NCBI GenBank assembly: GCA_964620045.1
Contig: CAZUJL010000022.1
Location: 8,712-72,711 of the forward strand
Length of the DNA stretch: 64,000 nt
DNA from: VFKU01 sp964620045
Lineage (GTDB): Bacteria; Hydrogenedentota; Hydrogenedentia; Hydrogenedentales; GCA-2746185
Direction of reading: 5' to 3'
Within the stretch, counting starts at the first letter, position 1; the number at the start of each line of letters is the position of its first letter. The position numbers were made by a program, and so were the translations under genes. Below, piece after piece: positions 51,246-59,462 of the stretch. Below the pieces are notes generated by a model, which was not told the DNA's origin, ran no database searches, and worked only from the letters and a program-made list of their open reading frames with translations.

Positions 51246-51249
51246 GGCC

Positions 51250-51286
51250 AATGGACGCCATGGACAATTTGGACGGGATGGACAAT
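51250..51286. repeat. Short 9-base tandem repeat
   Basis: Four imperfect units: ATGGACGCC, ATGGACAAT, TTGGACGGG and ATGGACAAT. Confidence 0.6.
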
Positions 51287-51291
51287 GGGCC

Positions 51292-51318
51292 GGGCGGCCA
51301 CGGGGGGCCGCCCCTACT
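51292..51318. repeat. Hairpin repeat R3, copy 2
   Basis: GGGCGGCCACGGGGGGCCGCCCCTACT. Relative to copy 1 (25654-25681) an A-T stem pair has become G-C on both sides, keeping the hairpin. Confidence 0.7.
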
Positions 51319-51340
51319 GTTATATGGCGTAGTTCGAGAG

Positions 51341-52741
51341 TCATTTTCCGATGCAGAAGCTGCCGAAGATGTGCTCGAGCACGTCGTCGGGGGTGGTTTC
51401 GCCGGTGATTTCGCCCAAGCTGCGCAGGGCGTCATCCAATTCGAGTCCGAGGAACTCCGGGGACTGGCCGAAGCCGGATTCGACCCGGCGGACGGCTTCC
51501 AAGGCGCGGCGCAGGCTTTCCTTCTGGTGCGTGCGCGTGAGGAGGGCCTGATCGGGGGCGATGGCCGCGCCGCCGAGGAGCAATTTGGCGAGGATGGCTT
51601 CGAGTTCGGGCAGGCCTTGGCCGGTCAGGGCGGAAGTTAGGATCGTGGCGCTGATGGGGATGTCCGGGGGCAGGTTCATTGAGGCGCGCCAATCCGGAGA
51701 TTGGCGTTCCCGGGAATCTACTTTGTTGATGACGTACAGCATGGGCGTTTCGGTTTGCGCGAGTTCGCGCGCGAGCGATTCGTCTTCGGGGACGAGTCCG
51801 GTTTCGGCGTCGACCACGAGCAGGATGAGTGCGGCTTCGCGCAGCGCTTCGCGCGCGCGCTCGACACCGATGCGTTCGACTTCGTCGTCGGTGTCCCGCA
51901 GGCCGGCCATGTCGGTGAGGCGGACGGCGATGCCTTGCACGAGGATAGTCTCCTGAATCAGATCGCGCGTGGTGCCGGGGCGCGCGGTGACGATGGCGCG
52001 CGACTCGCGCAACAGCGCGTTGAACAGGCTCGACTTCCCCACGTTCGGACGTCCGGCGATCGCGACGGCGGCACCTTCACGGAGCAGGCGGCCGGCGTCG
52101 GCGGTGGCGAGCAGCGATTCCATGCGCGTGCGGGCGTTTGCAACGGCGCGACGCAACTCGGGCGTGATGGTTTCAGGGACGTCTTGATCCGGGAAATCGA
52201 TCGCGGCTTCGACATGCGACTTCGCGAGCACGAGCGCCTCGCGGATGGAATGCAATTCTTTCGACAACACGCCGCGTGAAGCTGCGGACGCCGCGAGCAG
52301 CGCGGCACGGCCTTGCGCGCGAATGCGATCAATCACGGCTTCAGCTTGCACGAGATCGATGCGGCCGTTCAGGAACGCGCGGCGCGTGAATTCGCCGGGC
52401 GCGGCCAATCGCGCGCCGGAACGCAGCACGAGATCGAGCACGGCGTGCAACGGTGCGGCACCGCCGTGGCAATTTATTTCGACGACATCTTCGCGCGTGT
52501 AGCTGTGCGGCGCGCGCATGACGTGGATGAGGACTTCATCCACGACCGCGCCGGTGTCGCGGATTTCGCCGTAATATACCTGCCGCGCGCCGTCGCCGAG
52601 GCGTCGGCCGGATGCGGAAACGAAAAGCCGTCCCGCGATGGGGACGGCCTCCGAACCACTGATGCGGACGATGCCAATCCCGCCCTCGCCGGGGGGAGTG
52701 GCGATCGCCGCGATCGTATCTTCACTCGTCTTCGTCGTCAC
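51341..52741 (-). CDS. mnmE: tRNA modification GTPase MnmE
   Basis: About 466 residues. The N-terminal tetrahydrofolate-binding domain starts EDTIAAIATPPGEGGIGIVRISG. The G domain has GRPNVGKSSLFN near 230, DMAGLRDTDD and NKVD. The C-terminus ends FCIGK, the invariant CIGK motif. With MnmG it makes 5-carboxymethylaminomethyluridine at tRNA position 34. The GTG at 52741 lies inside the end of jag (20-bp overlap) and gives the normal length. Last gene of the rpmH-mnmE train. Confidence 0.95.
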   Translation of the reverse strand: MTTKTSEDTIAAIATPPGEGGIGIVRISGSEAVPIAGRLFVSASGRRLGDGARQVYYGEIRDTGAVVDEVLIHVMRAPHSYTREDVVEINCHGGAAPLHAVLDLVLRSGARLAAPGEFTRRAFLNGRIDLVQAEAVIDRIRAQGRAALLAASAASRGVLSKELHSIREALVLAKSHVEAAIDFPDQDVPETITPELRRAVANARTRMESLLATADAGRLLREGAAVAIAGRPNVGKSSLFNALLRESRAIVTARPGTTRDLIQETILVQGIAVRLTDMAGLRDTDDEVERIGVERAREALREAALILLVVDAETGLVPEDESLARELAQTETPMLYVINKVDSRERQSPDWRASMNLPPDIPISATILTSALTGQGLPELEAILAKLLLGGAAIAPDQALLTRTHQKESLRRALEAVRRVESGFGQSPEFLGLELDDALRSLGEITGETTPDDVLEHIFGSFCIGK

Positions 52742-54125
52742 TGTTGGACTTGTCGTCGCCGCCCTTGCCTTCTTCGTCGTCGGCGTAGGCCTTGAAGTCC
52801 GGATCGTCATCGTACTCATCCGGCTCGAAGCCTTGGCCCTTCTTTTCGTTGCCCTCGTCATCGCCGCTATCGGACTCATCGTCCGGGGCGTCCTCGGCGG
52901 TCTGCGCGGCGCGCGCGCCGGATTCGTCGGAGAGCGCAATCACCACCCGGCGGTGCAGGCTGTTACCAAGGCTGAAGGTGCGCACGTCGGGATCTTTTTC
53001 GAGCGCGAGGTGCACAATGCGGCGCTCCTGCGGATCGAGCGGTTTGAGGCGCAGCGCGCGGCCGCTGGTTTTCACTTTTTCGGCCATCTTGCGCGCCATG
53101 TCTTCGAGCTGTTCCTTGCGGCGCTTGCGGTAGCCTTCGATGTCGATCAGGATGCGATCGACCGTGTCTTTTTCGTCGCCGCTCACGAAGATGCGGTTGA
53201 TCAGGAACTGCAGGGCTTCGAGATTTTTGCCCTTGCGGCCGATCAGCATGCCACCGTGCTCGGTCTTCACATCGAGCACAACGTTGTCGTCTTCGTTCAG
53301 GTAGCTGCTGACTTCGCCCGGCATGCTCATCTTTTCGAGCAACTCGGCCAACAATGCCGCTGCGGACTTACCCAGCGCCTCCGCGGCTTCCTTGTCGATC
53401 GGCGTGGTGCGTTCGCGGCGCGGACGCGGCTTGGACGGCGCCTGCGGGACGCGCGGCTCGCGGCGTGGGCCGCGGTTGTCGCGATCACCGTGCGGACGTC
53501 CGCCGCGATCGTTGCGCGGGCCCCGGTTGTCGCGACGCGGGCCGCGGTTGTCGCGGCCACCTTCACGGCCTTGACGGCGATCACCACCGCCGCCACCGCC
53601 GCGGTTGTCCCGGCGCGGGCCGCGATTGTCGCGGTTACCGCGATCCTCACGCGGGCCACGGTCTTCACGATTCCCGCGATCTTCACGGGGACCGCGATCG
53701 AAATTACCACCGCCCTGCGGGCGCGGCTGACGCGAGATGGGGCCCGCGGGACGCACCAGGTGCGGTTGTGTGCGCGGCTGCATGTTGCCGGGCTGGCCGC
53801 CACGCTGTTGTTGTCCACCGGGGCCACGCTTCGGGCCGCGGCGGCGGGTCTGCGTGCGGGTGGGTTGGCGGCTGGTTTCGAGATGGCTTTCAACGCCGGC
53901 GCGGTTGCCGATGTTGTCGTCCTCGTCTTCCTCCGCCACGACACCGCCGGAAAGGTGCGGAGCCTTTACGCGGACCTGCACGTCGCGCGAACCGAGACCG
54001 AGAAAGCCCTTGCTGCCTTCGTCGACGATCTCGATTTGGACTTCATCCAGCTCGCAACCGAGCTGGTCGAGCGCCATTTGAATGGCCTCTTTTCTGGTCT
54101 TTGCGGTTGTTTCAACGATACGCAT
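52722..54125 (-). CDS. jag: KhpB/Jag RNA-binding protein with a long RG-rich insertion
   Basis: A 467-residue protein, about twice the usual 200-260. The Jag_N domain is at 1-52 (ending GFLGLGSRDVQVRV). The KH-II domain has its GRKGKN loop at 296-301. The R3H domain at about 335-400 has ERRIVHLAL and NSLHRRVV. Between Jag_N and KH lie about 165 residues of arginine/glycine/asparagine-rich low complexity (88-240) with many DNRGPRR and REDRG units. After R3H there is an acidic tail (about 405-467). It binds RNA and influences cell-wall growth and division in Gram-positives. The two opposite-charge disordered regions are unusual. Confidence 0.92.
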   Translation of the reverse strand: MRIVETTAKTRKEAIQMALDQLGCELDEVQIEIVDEGSKGFLGLGSRDVQVRVKAPHLSGGVVAEEDEDDNIGNRAGVESHLETSRQPTRTQTRRRGPKRGPGGQQQRGGQPGNMQPRTQPHLVRPAGPISRQPRPQGGGNFDRGPREDRGNREDRGPREDRGNRDNRGPRRDNRGGGGGGDRRQGREGGRDNRGPRRDNRGPRNDRGGRPHGDRDNRGPRREPRVPQAPSKPRPRRERTTPIDKEAAEALGKSAAALLAELLEKMSMPGEVSSYLNEDDNVVLDVKTEHGGMLIGRKGKNLEALQFLINRIFVSGDEKDTVDRILIDIEGYRKRRKEQLEDMARKMAEKVKTSGRALRLKPLDPQERRIVHLALEKDPDVRTFSLGNSLHRRVVIALSDESGARAAQTAEDAPDDESDSGDDEGNEKKGQGFEPDEYDDDPDFKAYADDEEGKGGDDKSNSDDEDE

Positions 54126-54258
54126 TCCTTGCCTTACCTCCTGCGGTCCCGGCGATTTCCGGCCGGCCGCGTGTGTGGGCCGTTGATGATCACCGGCGCG
54201 TCGAGACGGGCCATCGGTGGGTCCGCTCCGGCAAGTACACGCGGGCGGCGATCATCGA

Positions 54259-56208
54259 TCACTTTTTCTTGCGATTTTTCTTTTCGGCCCGGGCCATCTC
54301 CCGTTTGCGCTGTTGAGCGCGGTCATAAAAATGCTGCGGCTTTTTCCGGCGTACGACCGGTGCCGCCACTTTCTCGGGTTGCGGTTTCTTGCCATTGCCA
54401 TCTTCGGGGCCGTCGGCGAGCACGGGCACGAGCGGCGCAATCGGCGGCCCGCCGATGCGCGTGTGGCGCACGAGCCAGTTCTGCGCGATGCCGAGGACGG
54501 TGCTGGTGAGCACGTAGAGATTCAGACCGGCGGCGAAGGGATACGAGAAGGCGGCAAAGATGATCGGCATGAGGTTCATGACCATCTTCTGTTCCGGCGA
54601 TTGCATTGGTCCGGAGGTCGGCGTGAGCTTCATGCTGATGAGCATGGAGCCGCCGATCAGGATCGGCAGGATGTTGAAGTGGCTCAGCGCATCACCGAAA
54701 AACGGCAAGCCGCGCAGGAAGGAAATCTGGAACAGGCTGTCGGGTTGCGAGAGGTCCTTCACCCACAGGAAGTCCGCGCCGCGAATTTCGAACGTGTTCC
54801 ACAGCATGCGGTAGAGGGCGATGAACACGGGCATCTGCAGGAGCAAGGGCAAGCAGCCCGCAAGCGGATTGATCTTCCGTTCGCGGTAGATGAGCATCAT
54901 CTGCTTCTGGAATTCCTGCGGATTGTCCTTGTACTTCTCCTTGATCGCCTGCATCTCGGGCTGGAGCGCCTGCATCTTTTTCATGCTGCGCATCGACTTG
55001 ATGGTGAGCGGGAAAACCACCATGCGGACGAGCACCGTGAGCAAAATGATCGCGACGCCGTAGTTTGGAATGAAGCTGTGCCACCAGTTCAGGTTGCGCA
55101 GGAGCTGCTTGGCGAACCAGTCCATCAAGTCGCTGACGGTGTCGCCGAACCATCCGCCGGGCGGGAAGAACCGCAGCGCGGTCGACAAGGTCGGCCAGGC
55201 TTCCTGCAGTTCGCCGAGGTGCATCGGCCCGAGGTAAAGGCGGTAGTCGGTGCGGCTGGTTTCGGACGGCGCCAGCGTCATCGATGGCTGCGAGAGGCCA
55301 AACTGGAAGGCCTGCGGCAGGCCGTTGATCCAGGCGTCGTTCGTCATCGCGCCATCGCCGGCAGGTTTGAGCGCGACCATGAAGTACTTGCTCTTGTATC
55401 CGATCCAGTCGACGGACGGCACGCGCTTGTCTTGCGGTTTGCCATCGGCGCCCACGGGAAGTTCCGCGGTCTTAAAAATTTGCGTCGCCGCATCCCGGCG
55501 CCACACGAGCGTGGGCGGGAACTGATTGCCTTCGTGTTGCACGACGAGGCCGGGGCCCCAGGTGAGCATGTAGGCGGGGGTCTGATCGAGGCCGAGACGA
55601 CGCGGCGCGGCTTCGAGGTTTTGATATTCGACGTGCACTTCGACGACGTGGCGATCGGTGCTAAGGCGAAACCGCTTCTGCACGCGCGCGGCGCCGGGGA
55701 GATCGAGATTAAACGTGATGCCGCGGCTGTCACCATCGGGAATCGCGTCGAAGCGGCGCGCATCGAGCTGCTGGCCGAGTTCCGGGTCCGTGAAGCGCAG
55801 GCCGAGCGGATACATCACTTGCGTGTCGGGCGTGGCGGCGGCCGCTTGCGGCACCAACTGGATTGATTCATCGCCGTTTTCGCCGAGCAATACCGAGGCG
55901 CGTTTGAGCCGGGCGCCGATCTTGGTGAACACAAGTTCGAGATCGTTATCGCGAATGATTACTTCGTCGTCGGGGCTGGGCTCGGCGGGCACCGGCGGCA
56001 GAAACGGCCAGGCGCTTTCCGTTTCACCGGCAGCAGTCGGGGCAGCATCGGCGGCAGGAGCCGCGGCGGTTCCGGCGGTGGTGTTGGCCGCGGTCGAAGT
56101 GGTGGCTTGTTGGGGCGCGGCGGGCTTTGGCTTTGGGGCAAAATACGTGAACCAGCCCCAGAGCAGCAGCAACATGACGACGAGGGCGATCGTTTGTCGC
56201 CGCGCCAT
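54259..56208 (-). CDS. yidC: Membrane protein insertase YidC
   Basis: About 649 residues. The first helix is at about 8-25 (IALVVMLLLLWGWFTYF), followed by an alanine/threonine-rich linker and a large periplasmic beta-sandwich (about 75-380). The 60KD_IMP core has five helices (about 385-600), with VRMVVFPLTIKSMRSMKKMQ, PLLLQMPVFIALYRML and NLMPIIFAAFSYPFAAGLNLY. The tail is lysine-rich. Starts at 56265 or 56235 in frame are possible; ATG 56208 gives the usual N-terminus with basic residues before the helix. Folds and inserts inner-membrane proteins. Confidence 0.94.
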   Translation of the reverse strand: MARRQTIALVVMLLLLWGWFTYFAPKPKPAAPQQATTSTAANTTAGTAAAPAADAAPTAAGETESAWPFLPPVPAEPSPDDEVIIRDNDLELVFTKIGARLKRASVLLGENGDESIQLVPQAAAATPDTQVMYPLGLRFTDPELGQQLDARRFDAIPDGDSRGITFNLDLPGAARVQKRFRLSTDRHVVEVHVEYQNLEAAPRRLGLDQTPAYMLTWGPGLVVQHEGNQFPPTLVWRRDAATQIFKTAELPVGADGKPQDKRVPSVDWIGYKSKYFMVALKPAGDGAMTNDAWINGLPQAFQFGLSQPSMTLAPSETSRTDYRLYLGPMHLGELQEAWPTLSTALRFFPPGGWFGDTVSDLMDWFAKQLLRNLNWWHSFIPNYGVAIILLTVLVRMVVFPLTIKSMRSMKKMQALQPEMQAIKEKYKDNPQEFQKQMMLIYRERKINPLAGCLPLLLQMPVFIALYRMLWNTFEIRGADFLWVKDLSQPDSLFQISFLRGLPFFGDALSHFNILPILIGGSMLISMKLTPTSGPMQSPEQKMVMNLMPIIFAAFSYPFAAGLNLYVLTSTVLGIAQNWLVRHTRIGGPPIAPLVPVLADGPEDGNGKKPQPEKVAAPVVRRKKPQHFYDRAQQRKREMARAEKKNRKKK

Positions 56209-56305
56209 GTCCTTGTCTTGATCGTCGTTCAGCATCGCACCGCACACCACGTAGAGCGTGGCCAATCATCCGGAATGTGGTGTGCAGACGCGGCGGGCGC
56301 GACGT

Positions 56306-56551
56306 TCACGGGACCGGGTCGTATCCGCCCTTCGAGAAGGGCTGGCAGCGCAGGATGCGGTATACGGCAAGCCATGCGCCACGGATCGGTCCGTGTTTTT
56401 CAATCGCCTCAATCGCGTACTGCGAACAGGAGGGCGTGAACCGGCAACTAGGCCCCGCGACGGCCAACAGCACCGGCGAAAGGAACATTTGGTACACGCG
56501 CACTGCGCCGATCAGCAGCTTGCTCATCCCTTTGATGAGCAAATTACTCAC
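56306..56551 (-). CDS. yidD: Membrane protein insertion efficiency factor YidD
   Basis: An 81-residue protein. VRVYQMFLSPVL and CRFTPSCSQYAIEAIEKHG contain the three conserved cysteines of YidD with YRILRCQPFSKGGYDPVP at the end. It overlaps rnpA by eight bases. Confidence 0.95.
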   Translation of the reverse strand: MSNLLIKGMSKLLIGAVRVYQMFLSPVLLAVAGPSCRFTPSCSQYAIEAIEKHGPIRGAWLAVYRILRCQPFSKGGYDPVP

Positions 56552-56915
56552 CGAACGCGCCTCCCTGGCGGAACAACCGGCGCAGCGCCTCGCGACTTTC
56601 GTCGTAGGTCAATGCAGCGGCCGCGGGTTTGGCCACGACGACCATCCGCATTCCTTCGCGGAGCGCGGCACGTTCGTGACGATACACCTCGCGGATGAAT
56701 CGCTTAACCCGGTTGCGAATGACAGCGCCGCCTACTTTGCGGGACACCGCCAATCCCAATTTCCGCCCTTGCCCCTCGGCCACATAGCAGATGAAGGCCT
56801 GACCCGCAGCCCGGCGCCCATGATCGAAGACCTCGCGAAACTCGCGGGGTGTCGTAAGGCGCTCGCGGCGTGGAAAGGATTCCCGGCCCGGCACGAGAGG
56901 TTCACCACCTTGCAA
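56544..56915 (-). CDS. rnpA: Ribonuclease P protein component
   Basis: A 123-residue protein. RREFREVFDHG-like N-terminus, then LGLAVSRKVGGAVIRNRVKRFIREVYR, the RNR signature that binds RNase P RNA. The start could be TTG 56915 or GTG 56894. The RNase P RNA gene is not in the window. Confidence 0.93.
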   Translation of the reverse strand: MQGGEPLVPGRESFPRRERLTTPREFREVFDHGRRAAGQAFICYVAEGQGRKLGLAVSRKVGGAVIRNRVKRFIREVYRHERAALREGMRMVVVAKPAAAALTYDESREALRRLFRQGGAFGE

Positions 56916-56979
56916 CTGGTTGGCGCGGCCCTTGCCGCGCTCCAGCCCGGTCTCAATTCTGCAAATGTTGACTTACGAC

Positions 56980-57141
56980 TTAGTACCCGCGCCGCACTTC
57001 GTCGGACACGGTGAGACGCTTGCGACCTTTGTCGCGGCGGCTCTTGAGCACTTTGCGGCCATCGGCCGTTTCCATGCGCGTGAGGAACCCGTGGGTCCGT
57101 CGACGACGCAGCATTGAAGGTTGAAACGTACGCTTTGGCAC
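56980..57141 (-). CDS. rpmH: 50S ribosomal protein L34
   Basis: A 53-residue protein from a GTG at 57141 with GAGGAG upstream: PKRTFQPSMLRRRRTHGFL, then GRKVLKSRRDKGRKRL, the L34 signature. About 7 residues longer than E. coli L34. First gene of rpmH-rnpA-yidD-yidC-jag-mnmE. The usual dnaA neighbour is absent and no DnaA boxes were seen upstream, so this does not look like the origin. Confidence 0.93.
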   Translation of the reverse strand: MPKRTFQPSMLRRRRTHGFLTRMETADGRKVLKSRRDKGRKRLTVSDEVRRGY

Positions 57142-57267
57142 TTTCCGCTCCTCGATTCGCCCGTGGGGGCCACTGAATGGTTTTCGTGCGCGGTCACGCA
57201 GGCAAACACGGAGATTCGCTGATAAGTGACCGTGCCACGCAACATATTGTGCGTAAATGGCTTGTAC

Positions 57268-57297
57268 AGAATATTCGAGCGAGGGCGGGGTTGTCAA
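57268..57297 (-). promoter_or_regulatory. Probable sigma-70 promoter of rpmH operon
   Basis: On the minus strand TTGACA (57292-57297), 18 bases, TATTCT (57268-57273). Perfect -35, four of six at -10. It is 127 bp upstream of the rpmH start, in a 280-bp divergent gap. Confidence 0.6.
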
Positions 57298-57421
57298 CTG
57301 TGCCGGTGCCCGTGCGTGGGCCCAAATAGACGGCCTGCCTTGAGAGTATTCCCGCGAATCCGTAGGCCTTGAGCCTGCGGGTTTGGGTGTGCCAGTATGC
57401 GGAGACGGTGGGGTGAACGGC

Positions 57422-58441
57422 ATGGACAAGGAACAGGCGCGGGAAAAGTTCAGGCTCGCGGACAAGCTTTTCAACGACCAGCAGTATGGGCCGGCGCTCA
57501 AGGTGTTGACCGAGCTGAACTCGGCCTTTCCGAACGAACGGCACGTGCTCTACCCCATGGCGCGGTGCCTGACCGCGCTGGGCCGCAACGGCGAAGCGCT
57601 GGACCTCGCGGACCGCATCGTGCGGCAATTCGACTATGCCCCGGCGACGGATCTGTACAAGCGGCTGTCATCGTTGAAACGGGGCGACGGTCTGGCGGGG
57701 CTGGAGGCGGGAAGCGATCCGGCGTTGGCGTTGAAGGTGCCGTCGCTGGACAGCGATCCGGTGGTGGATCTGCCGCCGGGCGTGATGACTCTCGACAGCG
57801 ACCCCGTGATGCCGCCGCCGGGCATGCCGAAATTCGACAGCGACCCTCCCCCACTGCCTAAGGACTTGGATTCTCTCGTCAGCAAACCTTTTGACGCGCA
57901 GAGTGGCGGTCCGGCGCCGGTGACGCAGCGCGGAGACTCGCGGCGCGCGGTGATGTTTTGGGTGGGTTTAACCATTTTCGGTTTCTTAGCGTACTTCACA
58001 ATCATTGCAGTAGCGGGAGGCCCGCTTCACGAATTTGAACGGCGATTGGAAGAGAACCCCTCGTTTATCGAAGAAAGTGACAATCCGATCGCAGAGTTTC
58101 CGTGGAGTTCGTTGGGCATATTTATTTTGGCGGGCTTTGTGTGCTGGTTTCCTCTAACGTGTTTTCCGGGATATTGGTCATTGCGCGTGCTGGATGCGTT
58201 GCCTGCGAATGACTTCGGAGAAGACATGAAAGACATTGCGTTATATACGCTGTTTGGACTCTTGTTGCTTCCGGTCCTATTTATCGGCTGGATCATTTAC
58301 CTCGTTATTTTGGCCAAGCACTATCAGTTGTCATTTGGAAAACTTGTAGGCGTCGTCGGGCTTTGGATTGTGTTCGACGTCCTCATTTCGATTCCCGTGA
58401 GTATCGCCGTGCAAGTTGTCACCAATTTGGTTCTCGGGTGA
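57422..58441 (+). CDS. TPR-containing polytopic membrane protein with DSDP repeats (paralogue 1)
   Basis: A 339-residue protein. Residues 1-75 hold two tetratricopeptide-like helix pairs (FRLADKLFNDQQYGPALKVL, then YPMARCLTALGRNGEALDLADRI). Residues about 95-150 are a proline-rich linker with three units of LDSDPV-type sequence. Four membrane helices follow (about 170-335). The N-terminus is probably cytoplasmic. The family is unknown to me; a scaffold role is guessed from the TPR. A tandem paralogue follows 70 bp downstream. Confidence 0.75.
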   Translation: MDKEQAREKFRLADKLFNDQQYGPALKVLTELNSAFPNERHVLYPMARCLTALGRNGEALDLADRIVRQFDYAPATDLYKRLSSLKRGDGLAGLEAGSDPALALKVPSLDSDPVVDLPPGVMTLDSDPVMPPPGMPKFDSDPPPLPKDLDSLVSKPFDAQSGGPAPVTQRGDSRRAVMFWVGLTIFGFLAYFTIIAVAGGPLHEFERRLEENPSFIEESDNPIAEFPWSSLGIFILAGFVCWFPLTCFPGYWSLRVLDALPANDFGEDMKDIALYTLFGLLLLPVLFIGWIIYLVILAKHYQLSFGKLVGVVGLWIVFDVLISIPVSIAVQVVTNLVLG

Positions 58442-58511
58442 CCACAGGTCGTTCCGTGTCATGGATTTTTAAAATGTTCGATATTTCGTTTTTAACGAGG
58501 CCGGTATTCGC

Positions 58512-59417
58512 ATGAATCGCGACGATGCCAAGGAAAAATTCCGCGAGGCGGACCGCCTGTTCAATGCGCGGGAGTACGCCAAGGCGCTGGAGATTTTGGC
58601 GGATTTGGATCGCACGTATCCGAATCAGCGCGCGGTGCTGTTTCCGATGGCGCGCTGCCTTGGGGGATTGCGGCGTTTGTCGGAGGCGATCGACCTTGCC
58701 GATCGGATCTATCGGGATTTTGAGTACCAACCGGCAAAGGACTTGAGGGAACGCCTGCAGGACAAACACGCACGCATTAGCTCGCTGCCGCCGCAGTCCA
58801 TTTCGTCGTTCGATCCGCCGGCGGAAACGCCGAAACCGGGCAAGAATGTCGTGGTGCCGCGGGACGAGGACATTGAGGCCTTTCCACAAAACATCGAGCC
58901 CGTGGCGGAGGAGGAAGGCGGGGAGATTTCGCCGACTTCGTCGCGCGTGGCGGTGCTGATGTGCGTTGGGCTGGTGTTGCTGAGCTATGGCGTGTATGCG
59001 GGCGTGGGCGCGACGGCGGGCAAGCCGGCGCTTGAATACGCGATGGCGGTGGATGCCTCGTCGGAGCCGACGCCGTGGCAGGAGATCATGTTTCTGTGGG
59101 TCGGCTTTGTGGTGCACCTGTACGCACTGGCCTGTCTGCCGATGTACGCCGCGCTACGATTTGCGGGGGCGCTGCGATTCGACAGCTTCGGGCCGGACTT
59201 CAAGGACGCGGCGACGTATACCTTGTATGGATTTTTGCTCGCGCCGCTGATCCTCATCGGCTGGATTGTGTTTTTCTTTGTTCTGCGGCGCGGATTTGAA
59301 ATAACCACCGGCCAGACGGCGCGCGCGCTGGGTGCGTTCTGCGTGCTCTTTTGCGTGCTTTACGCCGCCGACTGGGCCCTCGTGAATTTCGCGCTCAATC
59401 CGATGCTGGTCGGCTGA
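58512..59417 (+). CDS. TPR-containing polytopic membrane protein (paralogue 2)
   Basis: A 301-residue tandem paralogue. The TPR part closely matches (FREADRLFNAREYAKALEIL, FPMARCLGGLRRLSEAIDLADRI). The linker lacks the DSDP units and is acidic near 130-145. There are four membrane helices; the shared FGxDxKDxAxYTLxGxLLxPxxxIGWI motif in the third helix is the best mark of the family. Function unknown. Confidence 0.75.
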   Translation: MNRDDAKEKFREADRLFNAREYAKALEILADLDRTYPNQRAVLFPMARCLGGLRRLSEAIDLADRIYRDFEYQPAKDLRERLQDKHARISSLPPQSISSFDPPAETPKPGKNVVVPRDEDIEAFPQNIEPVAEEEGGEISPTSSRVAVLMCVGLVLLSYGVYAGVGATAGKPALEYAMAVDASSEPTPWQEIMFLWVGFVVHLYALACLPMYAALRFAGALRFDSFGPDFKDAATYTLYGFLLAPLILIGWIVFFFVLRRGFEITTGQTARALGAFCVLFCVLYAADWALVNFALNPMLVG

Positions 59418-59462
59418 TCGGCGAGTTGCGCCGCCCCGCGACAGATGGTCTAATCGCGGATC

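Noticed and set aside
53440..53720. Short repeated units that might suggest a CRISPR-like array
   Set aside because: The units are in-frame codon repeats for DNRGPRR-type residues within jag, with no conserved repeat/spacer spacing.
52638..54509. A 623-codon plus-strand frame opposite jag and yidC
   Set aside because: It arises from the repetitive RG-rich jag insert read in reverse; no start signal and the alanine/valine runs are low complexity.
57142..57421. Possible chromosomal origin next to rpmH
   Set aside because: No dnaA gene and no TTATCCACA-type boxes; the gap is explained by a promoter and a leader.
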